Shown here piece by piece: positions 57,266-64,000 of a DNA stretch of 64,000 nucleotides; within the stretch, counting starts at the first letter, position 1, and every line of letters starts with the position of its first letter. The stretch is from the NCBI RefSeq assembly GCF_004138285.1, contig NZ_SCFN01000005.1:646466-710465 (forward strand), read 5' to 3'. The notes beneath the pieces were generated by a model, which saw nothing but the letters and a program-made list of their open reading frames with translations, was not told the origin of the DNA and ran no database searches. The position numbers and the translations under genes are program-made. Source of the DNA: Gottfriedia acidiceleris (GTDB lineage Bacteria; Bacillota; Bacilli; Bacillales; Bacillaceae_G).

Positions 57266-57745
57266 ATGAGTAAAAGAAGCAATGTGTGGCTAGGAGTAGC
57301 TGGTTTAGTGAAAGATTCTAACGGAAGATGGTTAGTAGTAAAGAAAAAATATAGTGGCTTAAAAGGTTTATGGTCTTTACCAGCAGGTTTTGTAAAACAA
57401 GATGAAACTGTTGACCAAGCAGTATTAAGAGAGATTAAAGAAGAAACGGGCGTAAATGCAACCTTAATCGGCTTAATAGGTGTTAGAACGGGCGTTATTC
57501 GCGAAGAAATTAGTGATAATATGTTAATTTTCTTATTACAGGCAGATGATACAACGATTTCGATTCAAGAAGAAGAGTTATCAGATGCACGTTTTATTTC
57601 TGAAGAAGAGCTAATAAAGGATCCTACATCTTCATTACTAATTAAATACTTAATTGAATATCCTCCGAATAAACCAATGGATGTGGTTAAAGGTTTAAAC
57701 CCAGGAGATCAATTCCAATATACTACATATCACTTTATTAAGTGA
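57266..57745 (+). CDS. Nudix hydrolase
   Basis: 159 residues. The complete Nudix box spans 41-63 (G-x5-E-x7-REIKEETG). It hydrolyses nucleoside diphosphate derivatives; the substrate is unknown. The ribosome site AAAGGGGTC precedes the ATG. It is followed by yuiB, which it may be co-transcribed with. Confidence 0.88.
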   Translation: MSKRSNVWLGVAGLVKDSNGRWLVVKKKYSGLKGLWSLPAGFVKQDETVDQAVLREIKEETGVNATLIGLIGVRTGVIREEISDNMLIFLLQADDTTISIQEEELSDARFISEEELIKDPTSSLLIKYLIEYPPNKPMDVVKGLNPGDQFQYTTYHFIK

Positions 57746-57833
57746 TTTTTCAATAATTTGAATTTTTTTAAAATTGACGATAGGACAAGAAGGTTTTACA
57801 CTGTATATAGAAAAAATGTGGGGTGTTTTTTAT

Positions 57834-58157
57834 ATGGTGATGAGTATTCCAGTTTTACTAATTTCAATATTGTTATTTTTCGTATTAGCTTTTGGAATCG
57901 GTTTCCTAGCAAATATGCTTTTTCGAACAACTTGGTTTATGGTAGTAATCTATCCACTATTGATCGTTATGATTGTGGACAAGATTAGTACGATAAAATA
58001 TTTTACTAATACTACTGCAGCTTTTGAGACATTAAAAACAAACCTAATGTCAGTAGGAACTGGTGATATTGTTATTTTAACAGCTGGTTTAGTAGGGGCA
58101 ATTATGTCAGGAGTAGTAATCCTTTCATTAAGAAAAAATGGATATCAAATGTTCTAA
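57834..58157 (+). CDS. yuiB: YuiB family membrane protein
   Basis: 107 residues with about three membrane segments (about 3-28, 32-46 and 75-97). Length and the SIPVLLISILLFFVLAFGIGF start match YuiB; the function is unknown. The ATG at 57834 lies eight bases after GTGGGGTG. In-frame starts further upstream (TTG 57774, ATG 57816) would add a charged tail not seen in the family. Confidence 0.82.
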   Translation: MVMSIPVLLISILLFFVLAFGIGFLANMLFRTTWFMVVIYPLLIVMIVDKISTIKYFTNTTAAFETLKTNLMSVGTGDIVILTAGLVGAIMSGVVILSLRKNGYQMF

Positions 58158-58190
58158 CTTTCTCATGTATGAGAGAGTTTTTTTTTATAA
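58156..58190 (+). terminator. terminator of yuiB
   Basis: AACT-TCTCAT and ATGAGA-AGTT, followed by TTTTTTTT. Confidence 0.8.
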
Positions 58191-58241
58191 TTTTTTTATT
58201 TTAGGGAAAGATGAAAAGATGAAAAGGAGTGAAGTGATTCA

Positions 58242-58889
58242 TTGGTTATAAATAAAAAATTATTTAGACGAGTTATTTTATTTATTTTAATCATTATAGC
58301 TTTGTTTTCTTCTTTAAAAATCCTTGCAAATATTCAAGTCGCTACAATAAAAGGCTGGTTTAGTGATTCAATTGCAATTAATAAAGTATTTGCTGAAGAA
58401 AATAAAACGATCACAAATGAGAGCATAATGATTACGATGGCAAAAAACATCGAACATAATACGAATTGGAATAATTATAAAAAGGTAACAGTTACAGCAA
58501 CTGGATATACAGCTGGAAGGGAATCGACAGGGAAAAGTCCTAAAGACCATTCATATGGAATTACTTATTCAGGTGTAGAAGTAAAGAGGGACTTATTTTC
58601 AACCATTGCAGCTGACTTAAACGTATTTCCGATAGGAACGGTATTATTTATTCCTGGGTATGGATATGGGGTAGTAGCAGATAAAGGTGCAGCAGTAAAA
58701 GGAAATCATTTGGATTTATATTTTCAAACTGTTGGAGATGTATTTGAGCATTGGGGAAAGAAGAAATTAACAGTTTATATAATAAAGCAGGGGTCAGGAA
58801 GATTTACTGAATCAGATCTAAAAGAATTGAATGAACAAAACTCGTTACAAGTATTTAGGCAGCAATCAAAGAATCAAATTGGAGAATAG
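58242..58889 (+). CDS. yuiC: 3D-domain protein YuiC-like (probable muralytic enzyme)
   Basis: 215 residues. One membrane segment or signal anchor (about 9-27), then a 3D domain (about 85-186) with TGYTAGRES, the [12 protein letters not shown] block and [17 protein letters not shown] carrying the conserved aspartates. Such proteins act as lytic transglycosylase-like cell-wall enzymes (YuiC/Sps family). The TTG at 58242 is 12 bases from AAGGAGTG, a long spacing. It is followed three bases later by a SRPBCC gene. Confidence 0.87.
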   Translation: MVINKKLFRRVILFILIIIALFSSLKILANIQVATIKGWFSDSIAINKVFAEENKTITNESIMITMAKNIEHNTNWNNYKKVTVTATGYTAGRESTGKSPKDHSYGITYSGVEVKRDLFSTIAADLNVFPIGTVLFIPGYGYGVVADKGAAVKGNHLDLYFQTVGDVFEHWGKKKLTVYIIKQGSGRFTESDLKELNEQNSLQVFRQQSKNQIGE

Positions 58890-58892
58890 ATT

Positions 58893-59354
58893 ATGGAAAA
58901 AATAAATTATAGCTTAATCATTAGTGCACCAATTGAGGCTGTTTTTGAAGTTGTTGATTCAGATGAGCATTTAAAAAAGTGGATGGAAGGTTTTATAGAG
59001 AATAAGTATGACGAAAATTTTAACAGAGAAAAACCAATTGGTCATAAGTTTAAGCAAAAGTTAGAAGAAGATGGGGAAATTCAAGAATATGATGGCGAAA
59101 TCATTTCCTATAGCCCACCAAAAGAATTAGGTATTCGATTAAAGCATACTAATTTTACGGCCGATGCGGTCTATCGCTTTTTTTCTGTTGAATCAAATCA
59201 AACCCGCTTAGATTATGAATGTAGCTTGGAAATGTCTTCAGTAGTAGCTAAAATGACGGGCTTCATATACAGTTGGTTCACAAAACGAATTTTAGTAAAA
59301 CAAATGAGTAGTTTAAAAAAATATGCCGAAAAACGATTTGATGGTGTACTATAA
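58893..59354 (+). CDS. SRPBCC family protein
   Basis: 153 residues with the START/polyketide-cyclase-like helix-grip layout: ISAPIEAVFEVV near residue 9, then beta strands and a long C-terminal helix. It binds an unknown hydrophobic ligand. The ribosome site TGGAGAA precedes the ATG. It is coupled to yuiC and followed by a terminator. Confidence 0.8.
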   Translation: MEKINYSLIISAPIEAVFEVVDSDEHLKKWMEGFIENKYDENFNREKPIGHKFKQKLEEDGEIQEYDGEIISYSPPKELGIRLKHTNFTADAVYRFFSVESNQTRLDYECSLEMSSVVAKMTGFIYSWFTKRILVKQMSSLKKYAEKRFDGVL

Positions 59355-59358
59355 AAAC

Positions 59359-59389
59359 ATGCCCCTTGCATTTAATAGCAAGGGGTTTA
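59359..59389 (+). terminator. terminator of yuiC-SRPBCC
   Basis: CCCCTTGC and GCAAGGGG, followed by TTTAC. Confidence 0.75.
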
Positions 59390-59567
59390 CAACGTTAATT
59401 AGATATTTATTTGAATAAAAGGAAAATCTTTTCATTATCTCGAATTTAAAATAAGTAAAATTTTATAATAAAATAAACTTTGTTAAACATATTCTTTTGT
59501 TTAAACAAGTTTTACCAAAACAGATTTTTTTAAAGTGGGTAAGCTTTAATCGAGAGGTGGAGGAGTA

Positions 59568-59954
59568 ATGGAAGAGAAAATGACCTTAATGCATGCTTTA
59601 GGCATGACGATAGAGTCTGTTGAAGAAGGCAAAGTAGTGATGAAAATGGAGGTAACGGAAAAAGTACATCAACCGTTTGGTTATCTACACGGTGGCGCTT
59701 CAGTTGCTTTAGCTGAAACAGTTGCGAGTGTAGGGACGTTTTCGATGATTGATCAAGAGAATCAACTTGCTTTTGGCCTTGAAATAAACGCAAATCATTT
59801 ACGTTCTGTTCGTGACGGTGTCGTAACAGCAATCGGAACTGCAGTACATACAGGTAAAACGACAATGGTTTGGGATATAAAAATTTATTCCGAGGATGAG
59901 CAGTTAGTTTGTATATCGAGATGTACAGTAGCGATTAAAGATAAACGAAATTAA
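59568..59954 (+). CDS. PaaI-type hotdog thioesterase (YuxO-like)
   Basis: 128-residue hotdog-fold thioesterase. The catalytic region YLHGGASVALAETVAS is near residue 40, with the acidic residue in the AET segment. It hydrolyses acyl-CoA thioesters. YuxO-type proteins are candidates for the 1,4-dihydroxy-2-naphthoyl-CoA thioesterase of menaquinone synthesis; this is not shown here. The ribosome site GGTGGAGG is strong. Confidence 0.85.
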   Translation: MEEKMTLMHALGMTIESVEEGKVVMKMEVTEKVHQPFGYLHGGASVALAETVASVGTFSMIDQENQLAFGLEINANHLRSVRDGVVTAIGTAVHTGKTTMVWDIKIYSEDEQLVCISRCTVAIKDKRN

Positions 59955-59957
59955 CTT

Positions 59958-59999
59958 AAAAATCTGTTAAATTACATTTGTAATTTAGCAGTTTTTTTA
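59958..59999 (+). terminator. terminator of the thioesterase gene
   Basis: CTG-TAAATTAC and GTAATTTA-CAG, followed by TTTTTTT. The 291 bp to the next gene are AT-rich with nothing else identified. Confidence 0.8.
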
Positions 60000-60245
60000 T
60001 GACCTTGGATATCAATTGAAAGACACTTGGTTATTTGATGAGTCTGGTTTCTTAAATATTAAAATGTAATATGAAATGATTTTTTCTATAAAGAAAAAAT
60101 AGAAACTCATCAATTTTATCTTAAACTTATGGTAAAATAATTAAGTTGTGTATATAAAATTTCGAAGATAAGTGAGACATCCTCTATATAAGAATTTTTG
60201 AATGAATTAGAAATTTCTTGAGATAGAGAAGAAAGGAGACATTCG

Positions 60246-60803
60246 ATGAAAAATATATATTACACAGGCTTTAATGCACTTTTATCAATTATTATGTTTA
60301 CGGTCGCCATTACATTAAACTTCTTTCAAATGACTATAAACTTTTTATCAGTATCTGGTATTCTACAACCACTTACAGATCTACTTCCAGAGAAGGAAAT
60401 TAGAATTCTTACATTTCTAGGTATTGCATTTCTTTTCTATTTAGTTTTGAGTGGATTCAAATTAATTTCTGATATGATCTGGCAATTTGCGTTACTACTA
60501 TTTTCAAAGGATAATGAAGGCGTAGACTTATTAGCAACCAAGAAATATTCTTTCGTCTTTTTAATAGGTGGATTAATTGCTATCTTTTTAAATAAATCTA
60601 TAGTGTATATTGCTATTATTTTACTAGTATCAGTAATTGCATTTTTTATTTTATTTTTAATTAAGCAAAAATCTAACTATACAATTGTAGGGGTCATTGG
60701 TTTTATAATGATCCAATTAATCATTTGGGGATTAGTAGGAAGCGGAGTAGTATATGGCGCTTTTACAGTTTTAGCTAAATTTAAAACTTCAATGCCATTT
60801 TAA
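60246..60803 (+). CDS. yufK: YufK family membrane protein
   Basis: 185 residues with about five membrane segments (roughly 8-35, 55-80, 102-118, 120-140 and 150-175). Length and segments match B. subtilis YufK (DUF5366). The function is unknown. The ribosome site AAAGGAG precedes the ATG. It converges with the PBP gene. Confidence 0.78.
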   Translation: MKNIYYTGFNALLSIIMFTVAITLNFFQMTINFLSVSGILQPLTDLLPEKEIRILTFLGIAFLFYLVLSGFKLISDMIWQFALLLFSKDNEGVDLLATKKYSFVFLIGGLIAIFLNKSIVYIAIILLVSVIAFFILFLIKQKSNYTIVGVIGFIMIQLIIWGLVGSGVVYGAFTVLAKFKTSMPF

Positions 60804-60846
60804 AAAAAGTAGCACTTTTGATTATCTCAAAAGTGCTACTTTTTTG
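60801..60846. terminator. bidirectional terminator between yufK and the PBP gene
   Basis: AAAAAAGTAGCACTTTTGA and TCAAAAGTGCTACTTTTTT are almost perfect arms. Confidence 0.9.
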
Positions 60847-60854
60847 TTTATAGA

Positions 60855-62726
60855 TTAATATAATTGGCCATTCACAACGATATTTTGCCAAATCCGTTGA
60901 GTAGGTGGATAAGAATAGTTTTTTGGAATTGGAATTCTTTGTTTATCATTACCAATCCACGTACCAATTGTATAATTTGAAGTTAATCCCATGAACCATA
61001 GATTCGTATTATCGTTAGTCGTACCTGTTTTACCGCCAATATAGTTTAACGGCATATAGATATGTTTAGCAGTACCATCTTTTACGACAGAGTTTAACAT
61101 GCTTCTCATTGTTTCGTTCGTTGATGGATTGTATACTCGAATTGCTTTAGGTTCATTATCGTATAATACTGTACCGTCTCTTAACGTGATTTTTTTTATA
61201 GCGGTATTTTCATAGAATACCCCATTGTTTCCAAATGTAGAGTATGCATCTGTCATTTCTAATGGTGACATACCGACATTGAAGCCACCAAGAGCACGAC
61301 CTAGCTCTACACGATCTTCATTGGTAATCGTTCTAAAACCAAACTTATCTAAGTATGAATAACCTATACGTGGTGTAAGTTGCTCATATAATCGAACTGC
61401 AGCTGTATTATATGAGTTCTGCATAGCAGTACGTATAGTTACATCCCCGTACTCTTTTTTACTATCATTTTTAGGACAATACGTGCCTTTACAGTAGTTA
61501 TCTGCGTTTACTTTCGTATCTGGAGTAGCACCAAACGTTTCAATATATGGCGCATAAACTAGTAATGGTTTAATTGTTGAACCTGGCTGTCTATATGATT
61601 GGAATGCTCGATTTAGATTGTGAGGTTCATAGTTTCTTCCCCCAGAAATTGCAATTATTTCATGGGTATCATTTTTTACTACAACTGCAGCGCCCTGCGT
61701 ATTTGTTGAAAGTGTACCTCGGTTAACTGCACTGACTGTCACTTGTTGTACAGATGGATTTAAGCTTGTATAGACTTTTAAGCCTTGATTTTGTAAATAT
61801 AATGCTCTTTCTTGAACAGTTTTTAATTTTTTCAATTCAGTTTGTTGTGCTGCTGATAGTTTGCTAGTATTAAATTTTCCTTTTTTACCAGCTAAAATAC
61901 TCTTCAGTTCAGAATCGACGTAAGAATAGTAATCAGGATATTCCTGTGTTTTACTATCTTTCTTTAGCGTGATTTTTTCTTTCATGGCAGCAGTATACTG
62001 TTGTTCAGTGATTTTCCCCTGATCTCTAAGTATGCCTAAAATTCTTTCTTGACGCTTTTTAGCATTATTAAAGTTTCTCAAAGGATCATATAAAGTTGGG
62101 TTATTTGGAATTGTACATACGAAAGCTGTTTGAGCAATACTCAAATCTTTTGCCGATTTACTAAAGTATGCTTTACTTGCAGCTTCAATTCCATAGTTTC
62201 GATTTGCAAAATAAATTGTATTAATGTACATTTCTAAAATTTCATCTTTAGAGTATTGCTTTTCAAGTTGTAAAGAGATTTGAATCTCTTTTATTTTTCG
62301 TTCGACTGTACGCGCTTGAGTTAAATATAAATTTCTTGCAAGTTGCTGTGTAATTGTACTAGCTCCCTGTTCTATTCCACTATTCGAAACATTCACCATA
62401 AATGCCCTAGCAACTCCAAATAAATCAATACCCTTATGTGAATAAAAATATCGATCTTCGGTAGAAATAAAGATATCTTTTACTAGTTGCGGAATATCAC
62501 CGCTTTTTAAATTAATTCTATTATCACCAGAAGCAGGAATATAAAAAGGATTATTATTTCGATCATAAAAAACACTGTTCTGTGATAAAGAAACAACAGG
62601 TAGTTCTTCTACCTTCTTTTTGGGAATATGTTTTGAGGTCTCATATGCCATCATAGCTTGCTGAGATGTGAAATAAAAGACAAGAAAGCTTATTATAATA
62701 ATAATAAATCCAATAATTTTTTTCAT
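60855..62726 (-). CDS. pbpD: class A penicillin-binding protein (PBP4/PbpD-like)
   Basis: 623 residues, equal within one residue to B. subtilis PbpD as I recall it. An N-terminal membrane anchor (about 4-22) is followed by a GT51 glycosyltransferase with catalytic Glu90 in STEDRYFYSHKG and GASTITQQLARN. The transpeptidase domain has STIK (about 383), SYN (about 438) and KTGTT (about 564). It polymerises and cross-links peptidoglycan outside the membrane. The ribosome site GAGGG lies on the minus strand. Confidence 0.9.
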   Translation of the reverse strand: MKKIIGFIIIIISFLVFYFTSQQAMMAYETSKHIPKKKVEELPVVSLSQNSVFYDRNNNPFYIPASGDNRINLKSGDIPQLVKDIFISTEDRYFYSHKGIDLFGVARAFMVNVSNSGIEQGASTITQQLARNLYLTQARTVERKIKEIQISLQLEKQYSKDEILEMYINTIYFANRNYGIEAASKAYFSKSAKDLSIAQTAFVCTIPNNPTLYDPLRNFNNAKKRQERILGILRDQGKITEQQYTAAMKEKITLKKDSKTQEYPDYYSYVDSELKSILAGKKGKFNTSKLSAAQQTELKKLKTVQERALYLQNQGLKVYTSLNPSVQQVTVSAVNRGTLSTNTQGAAVVVKNDTHEIIAISGGRNYEPHNLNRAFQSYRQPGSTIKPLLVYAPYIETFGATPDTKVNADNYCKGTYCPKNDSKKEYGDVTIRTAMQNSYNTAAVRLYEQLTPRIGYSYLDKFGFRTITNEDRVELGRALGGFNVGMSPLEMTDAYSTFGNNGVFYENTAIKKITLRDGTVLYDNEPKAIRVYNPSTNETMRSMLNSVVKDGTAKHIYMPLNYIGGKTGTTNDNTNLWFMGLTSNYTIGTWIGNDKQRIPIPKNYSYPPTQRIWQNIVVNGQLY

Positions 62727-62967
62727 AATAGCCCTCTATATACTTTCTATTTATTAATTCGTTTAATGAATTAATTAAACGAACGATATTATTTTAACAC
62801 GATTTTTCATCTTGATGGGTATCTTATGTTATTTTTTACACAAATTGGTTGTATTAATAAAATAAGGAATAAAGTTGAAAATAGGAAATTTGTCTTACTT
62901 GAATATTCGTTAATCATATAAGACAATAAGTAAAAATCAGAAAATTTATTTTTCTGGAGGTGAGGAA

Positions 62968-63588
62968 ATGAAAGAGCAGTTCCTGTTTATTGATTTTGAA
63001 TTTACAATGCCCGATGGAAAATCAAAAGGAATTAAATTTTTTCCGGAAATCATTGAAGTTGGTTTTGTAAGTGTCATTAATAATGAGATTAATCAAACAT
63101 ATTCTTCTTTTGTTAAACCGCTGCAATTTCCAACGTTATCCTCAAGATGTAAAAGGTTTCTAAATATTTCTCAAGAGAATGTTGATCATGGAATACAGTT
63201 AAAAGAACTTGGAGAAATATTAAATGAAGCGACTAAAAACTATAGAACCACGGTAATTACTTGGGGCAATATGGATATGAGAGTATTAAAACATAATTGC
63301 GAGGCTGCGAATATTTCATTCCCAATACATGGGGAAGTAAGAGATTTATGTCTTGAGTATAAAACTTTCTTCGGTAACCAAAATCAAACTGGCCTTTGGA
63401 ACGCAATGAAAGAGTATGGAAAAGATGGAACTGGAAATCACCACAAAGCACTAGATGATGCATTAACAACATATCATATTTATAAATTAGTAGAAAAAGA
63501 TAAGCAATATATGAAAAAACCTGCACCAGCGACTCTAGGAGACTTAATTGATTTTTCATTATTAAAGAAAAGAATATCTTCATACTAA
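62968..63588 (+). CDS. kapD: 3'-5' exonuclease KapD (inhibitor of the KinA pathway)
   Basis: 206 residues of the DEDDh exonuclease fold. The metal residues are Asp9/Glu11 in FIDFEFT, an aspartate in WGNMDMRVL (about 102), and His/Asp in NHHKALDD (about 159-164). KapD delays sporulation through KinA in B. subtilis. The position next to the PBP gene matches B. subtilis. The ATG follows TGGAGG. Confidence 0.9.
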   Translation: MKEQFLFIDFEFTMPDGKSKGIKFFPEIIEVGFVSVINNEINQTYSSFVKPLQFPTLSSRCKRFLNISQENVDHGIQLKELGEILNEATKNYRTTVITWGNMDMRVLKHNCEAANISFPIHGEVRDLCLEYKTFFGNQNQTGLWNAMKEYGKDGTGNHHKALDDALTTYHIYKLVEKDKQYMKKPAPATLGDLIDFSLLKKRISSY

Positions 63589-63622
63589 AAACCAATTGAT
63601 TTTAAATCAGTTGGTTTTTTAT
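63587..63622 (+). terminator. terminator of kapD
   Basis: AAAACCAATTGATT and AATCAGTTGGTTTTTT. Confidence 0.85.
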
Positions 63623-63623
63623 T

Positions 63624-64000
63624 TTGTTGAAAGAGTAATTTGTTAATTAAATTGTTGGATGTATCATTGATAAGTAAGTTGTGTCTTATTGATTTCCACT
63701 ACAGGGTGCTCGCTTTCCATGGGGCGAGACCTGAGCCTCCTCGTCTGCGCCTGCGGGGTCTCAGCCTTCCCGCTAATCCCATAGGAGTCGAGCACCCTTT
63801 CGTTCCAATCAAGTTCTTTATAAAAAAGTATTAATCTTAAAAAAATCGAATAGTCAATTGAACGAATGAATTACCCTTTATTAATCAAATTGTAACTTAT
63901 GATGACGACATACAGATCTTTACAAAGATTGATCGTCAAAAAAGAAGATAGTTTAATTTTGTAAGTTAGTTAAAAGATTTATCTATCAACTAAAAATCAC
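63624..64000 (-). repeat. ~490-bp dispersed repeat, copy C, truncated by window end
   Basis: Inverted relative to copies A and B: its core (63688-63810) and the flank to 64000 match their reverse complement. The 64-codon plus-strand frame at 63640 is a shadow of the repeat. It begins two bases after the kapD terminator. Confidence 0.85.

Noticed and set aside
63640..63834. 64-codon plus-strand reading frame near the window end
   Set aside because: It runs through repeat copy C and its GC-richer core; no ribosome site and no family features.

Overview
The window is chromosomal DNA of a low-GC, endospore-forming Bacillaceae bacterium. The evidence is gene content and gene order that follow Bacillus subtilis for most of its length (the fadN-fadA-fadE/yus block, metNPQ behind an S-box riboswitch, dlt, sufCDSUB, then yun, yut, yum, yui and yuf genes), sporulation genes (yunB, lytH, a YhcN-like lipoprotein, yutH, kapD) and AT-rich, Gram-positive style ribosome sites with frequent TTG starts. 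The genus cannot be fixed from sequence alone.

Layout. 1-5.1 kb: 3' part of the fatty-acid beta-oxidation operon (fadN fragment, fadA, fadE). 5.3-7.6 kb: yusI, gcvH, yusF, yusE and yusD homologues. 7.6-10.5 kb: promoter, SAM-I riboswitch and the methionine ABC importer metNPQ. 10.6-16.5 kb (minus strand): a D-2-hydroxyacid dehydrogenase and the teichoic-acid D-alanylation operon dltX-A-B-C-D, including the tiny dltX. 16.8-19.9 kb: two exported proteins, a long intergenic stretch with a Bacillaceae-type repeat, and a DUF2164 gene. 20.1-25.4 kb: the Fe-S assembly operon sufCDSUB. 25.35-33.04 kb: a nucleotide-sugar and glycosyltransferase cassette, flanked by a 31-bp exact duplication of the 3' end of sufB, which looks like a genomic island integrated at that gene end. 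33.2-33.8 kb: a decapitated histidinol-dehydrogenase-like remnant. 34-60.8 kb: the B. subtilis-like yun/yut/yum/yui/yuf backbone (phosphatases, lipoyl synthase, spore proteins, NifU/IscA-type Fe-S proteins, dapF, two NADH dehydrogenase-like proteins, a thioredoxin/ferredoxin reductase). 60.8-63.6 kb: a class A penicillin-binding protein and kapD.

Functional themes. Cell-envelope work (dlt, the PBP, lytH, the 3D-domain protein, the sugar cassette), Fe-S and lipoate biochemistry (suf, lipA, gcvH, NifU-like, IscA-like), redox (ndh-like proteins, ferredoxin reductase) and sporulation coexist. Most genes sit in short operons separated by clear intrinsic terminators.

The unusual content lies mostly between genes: the sufB-3' duplication around the sugar cassette; a ~490-bp repeat in three copies plus one core-only copy, each next to a terminator; a five-and-a-bit-unit 125-bp palindromic tandem array between divergent yutG and yutH; a tight cluster of DnaA boxes between yutD and a DUF3055 gene; a degraded glpX pseudogene; and a small family of elements bounded by TTCAGACTG/CAGTCTGAA. 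All similarity statements come from reading the sequence and recalling families; no searches were run.
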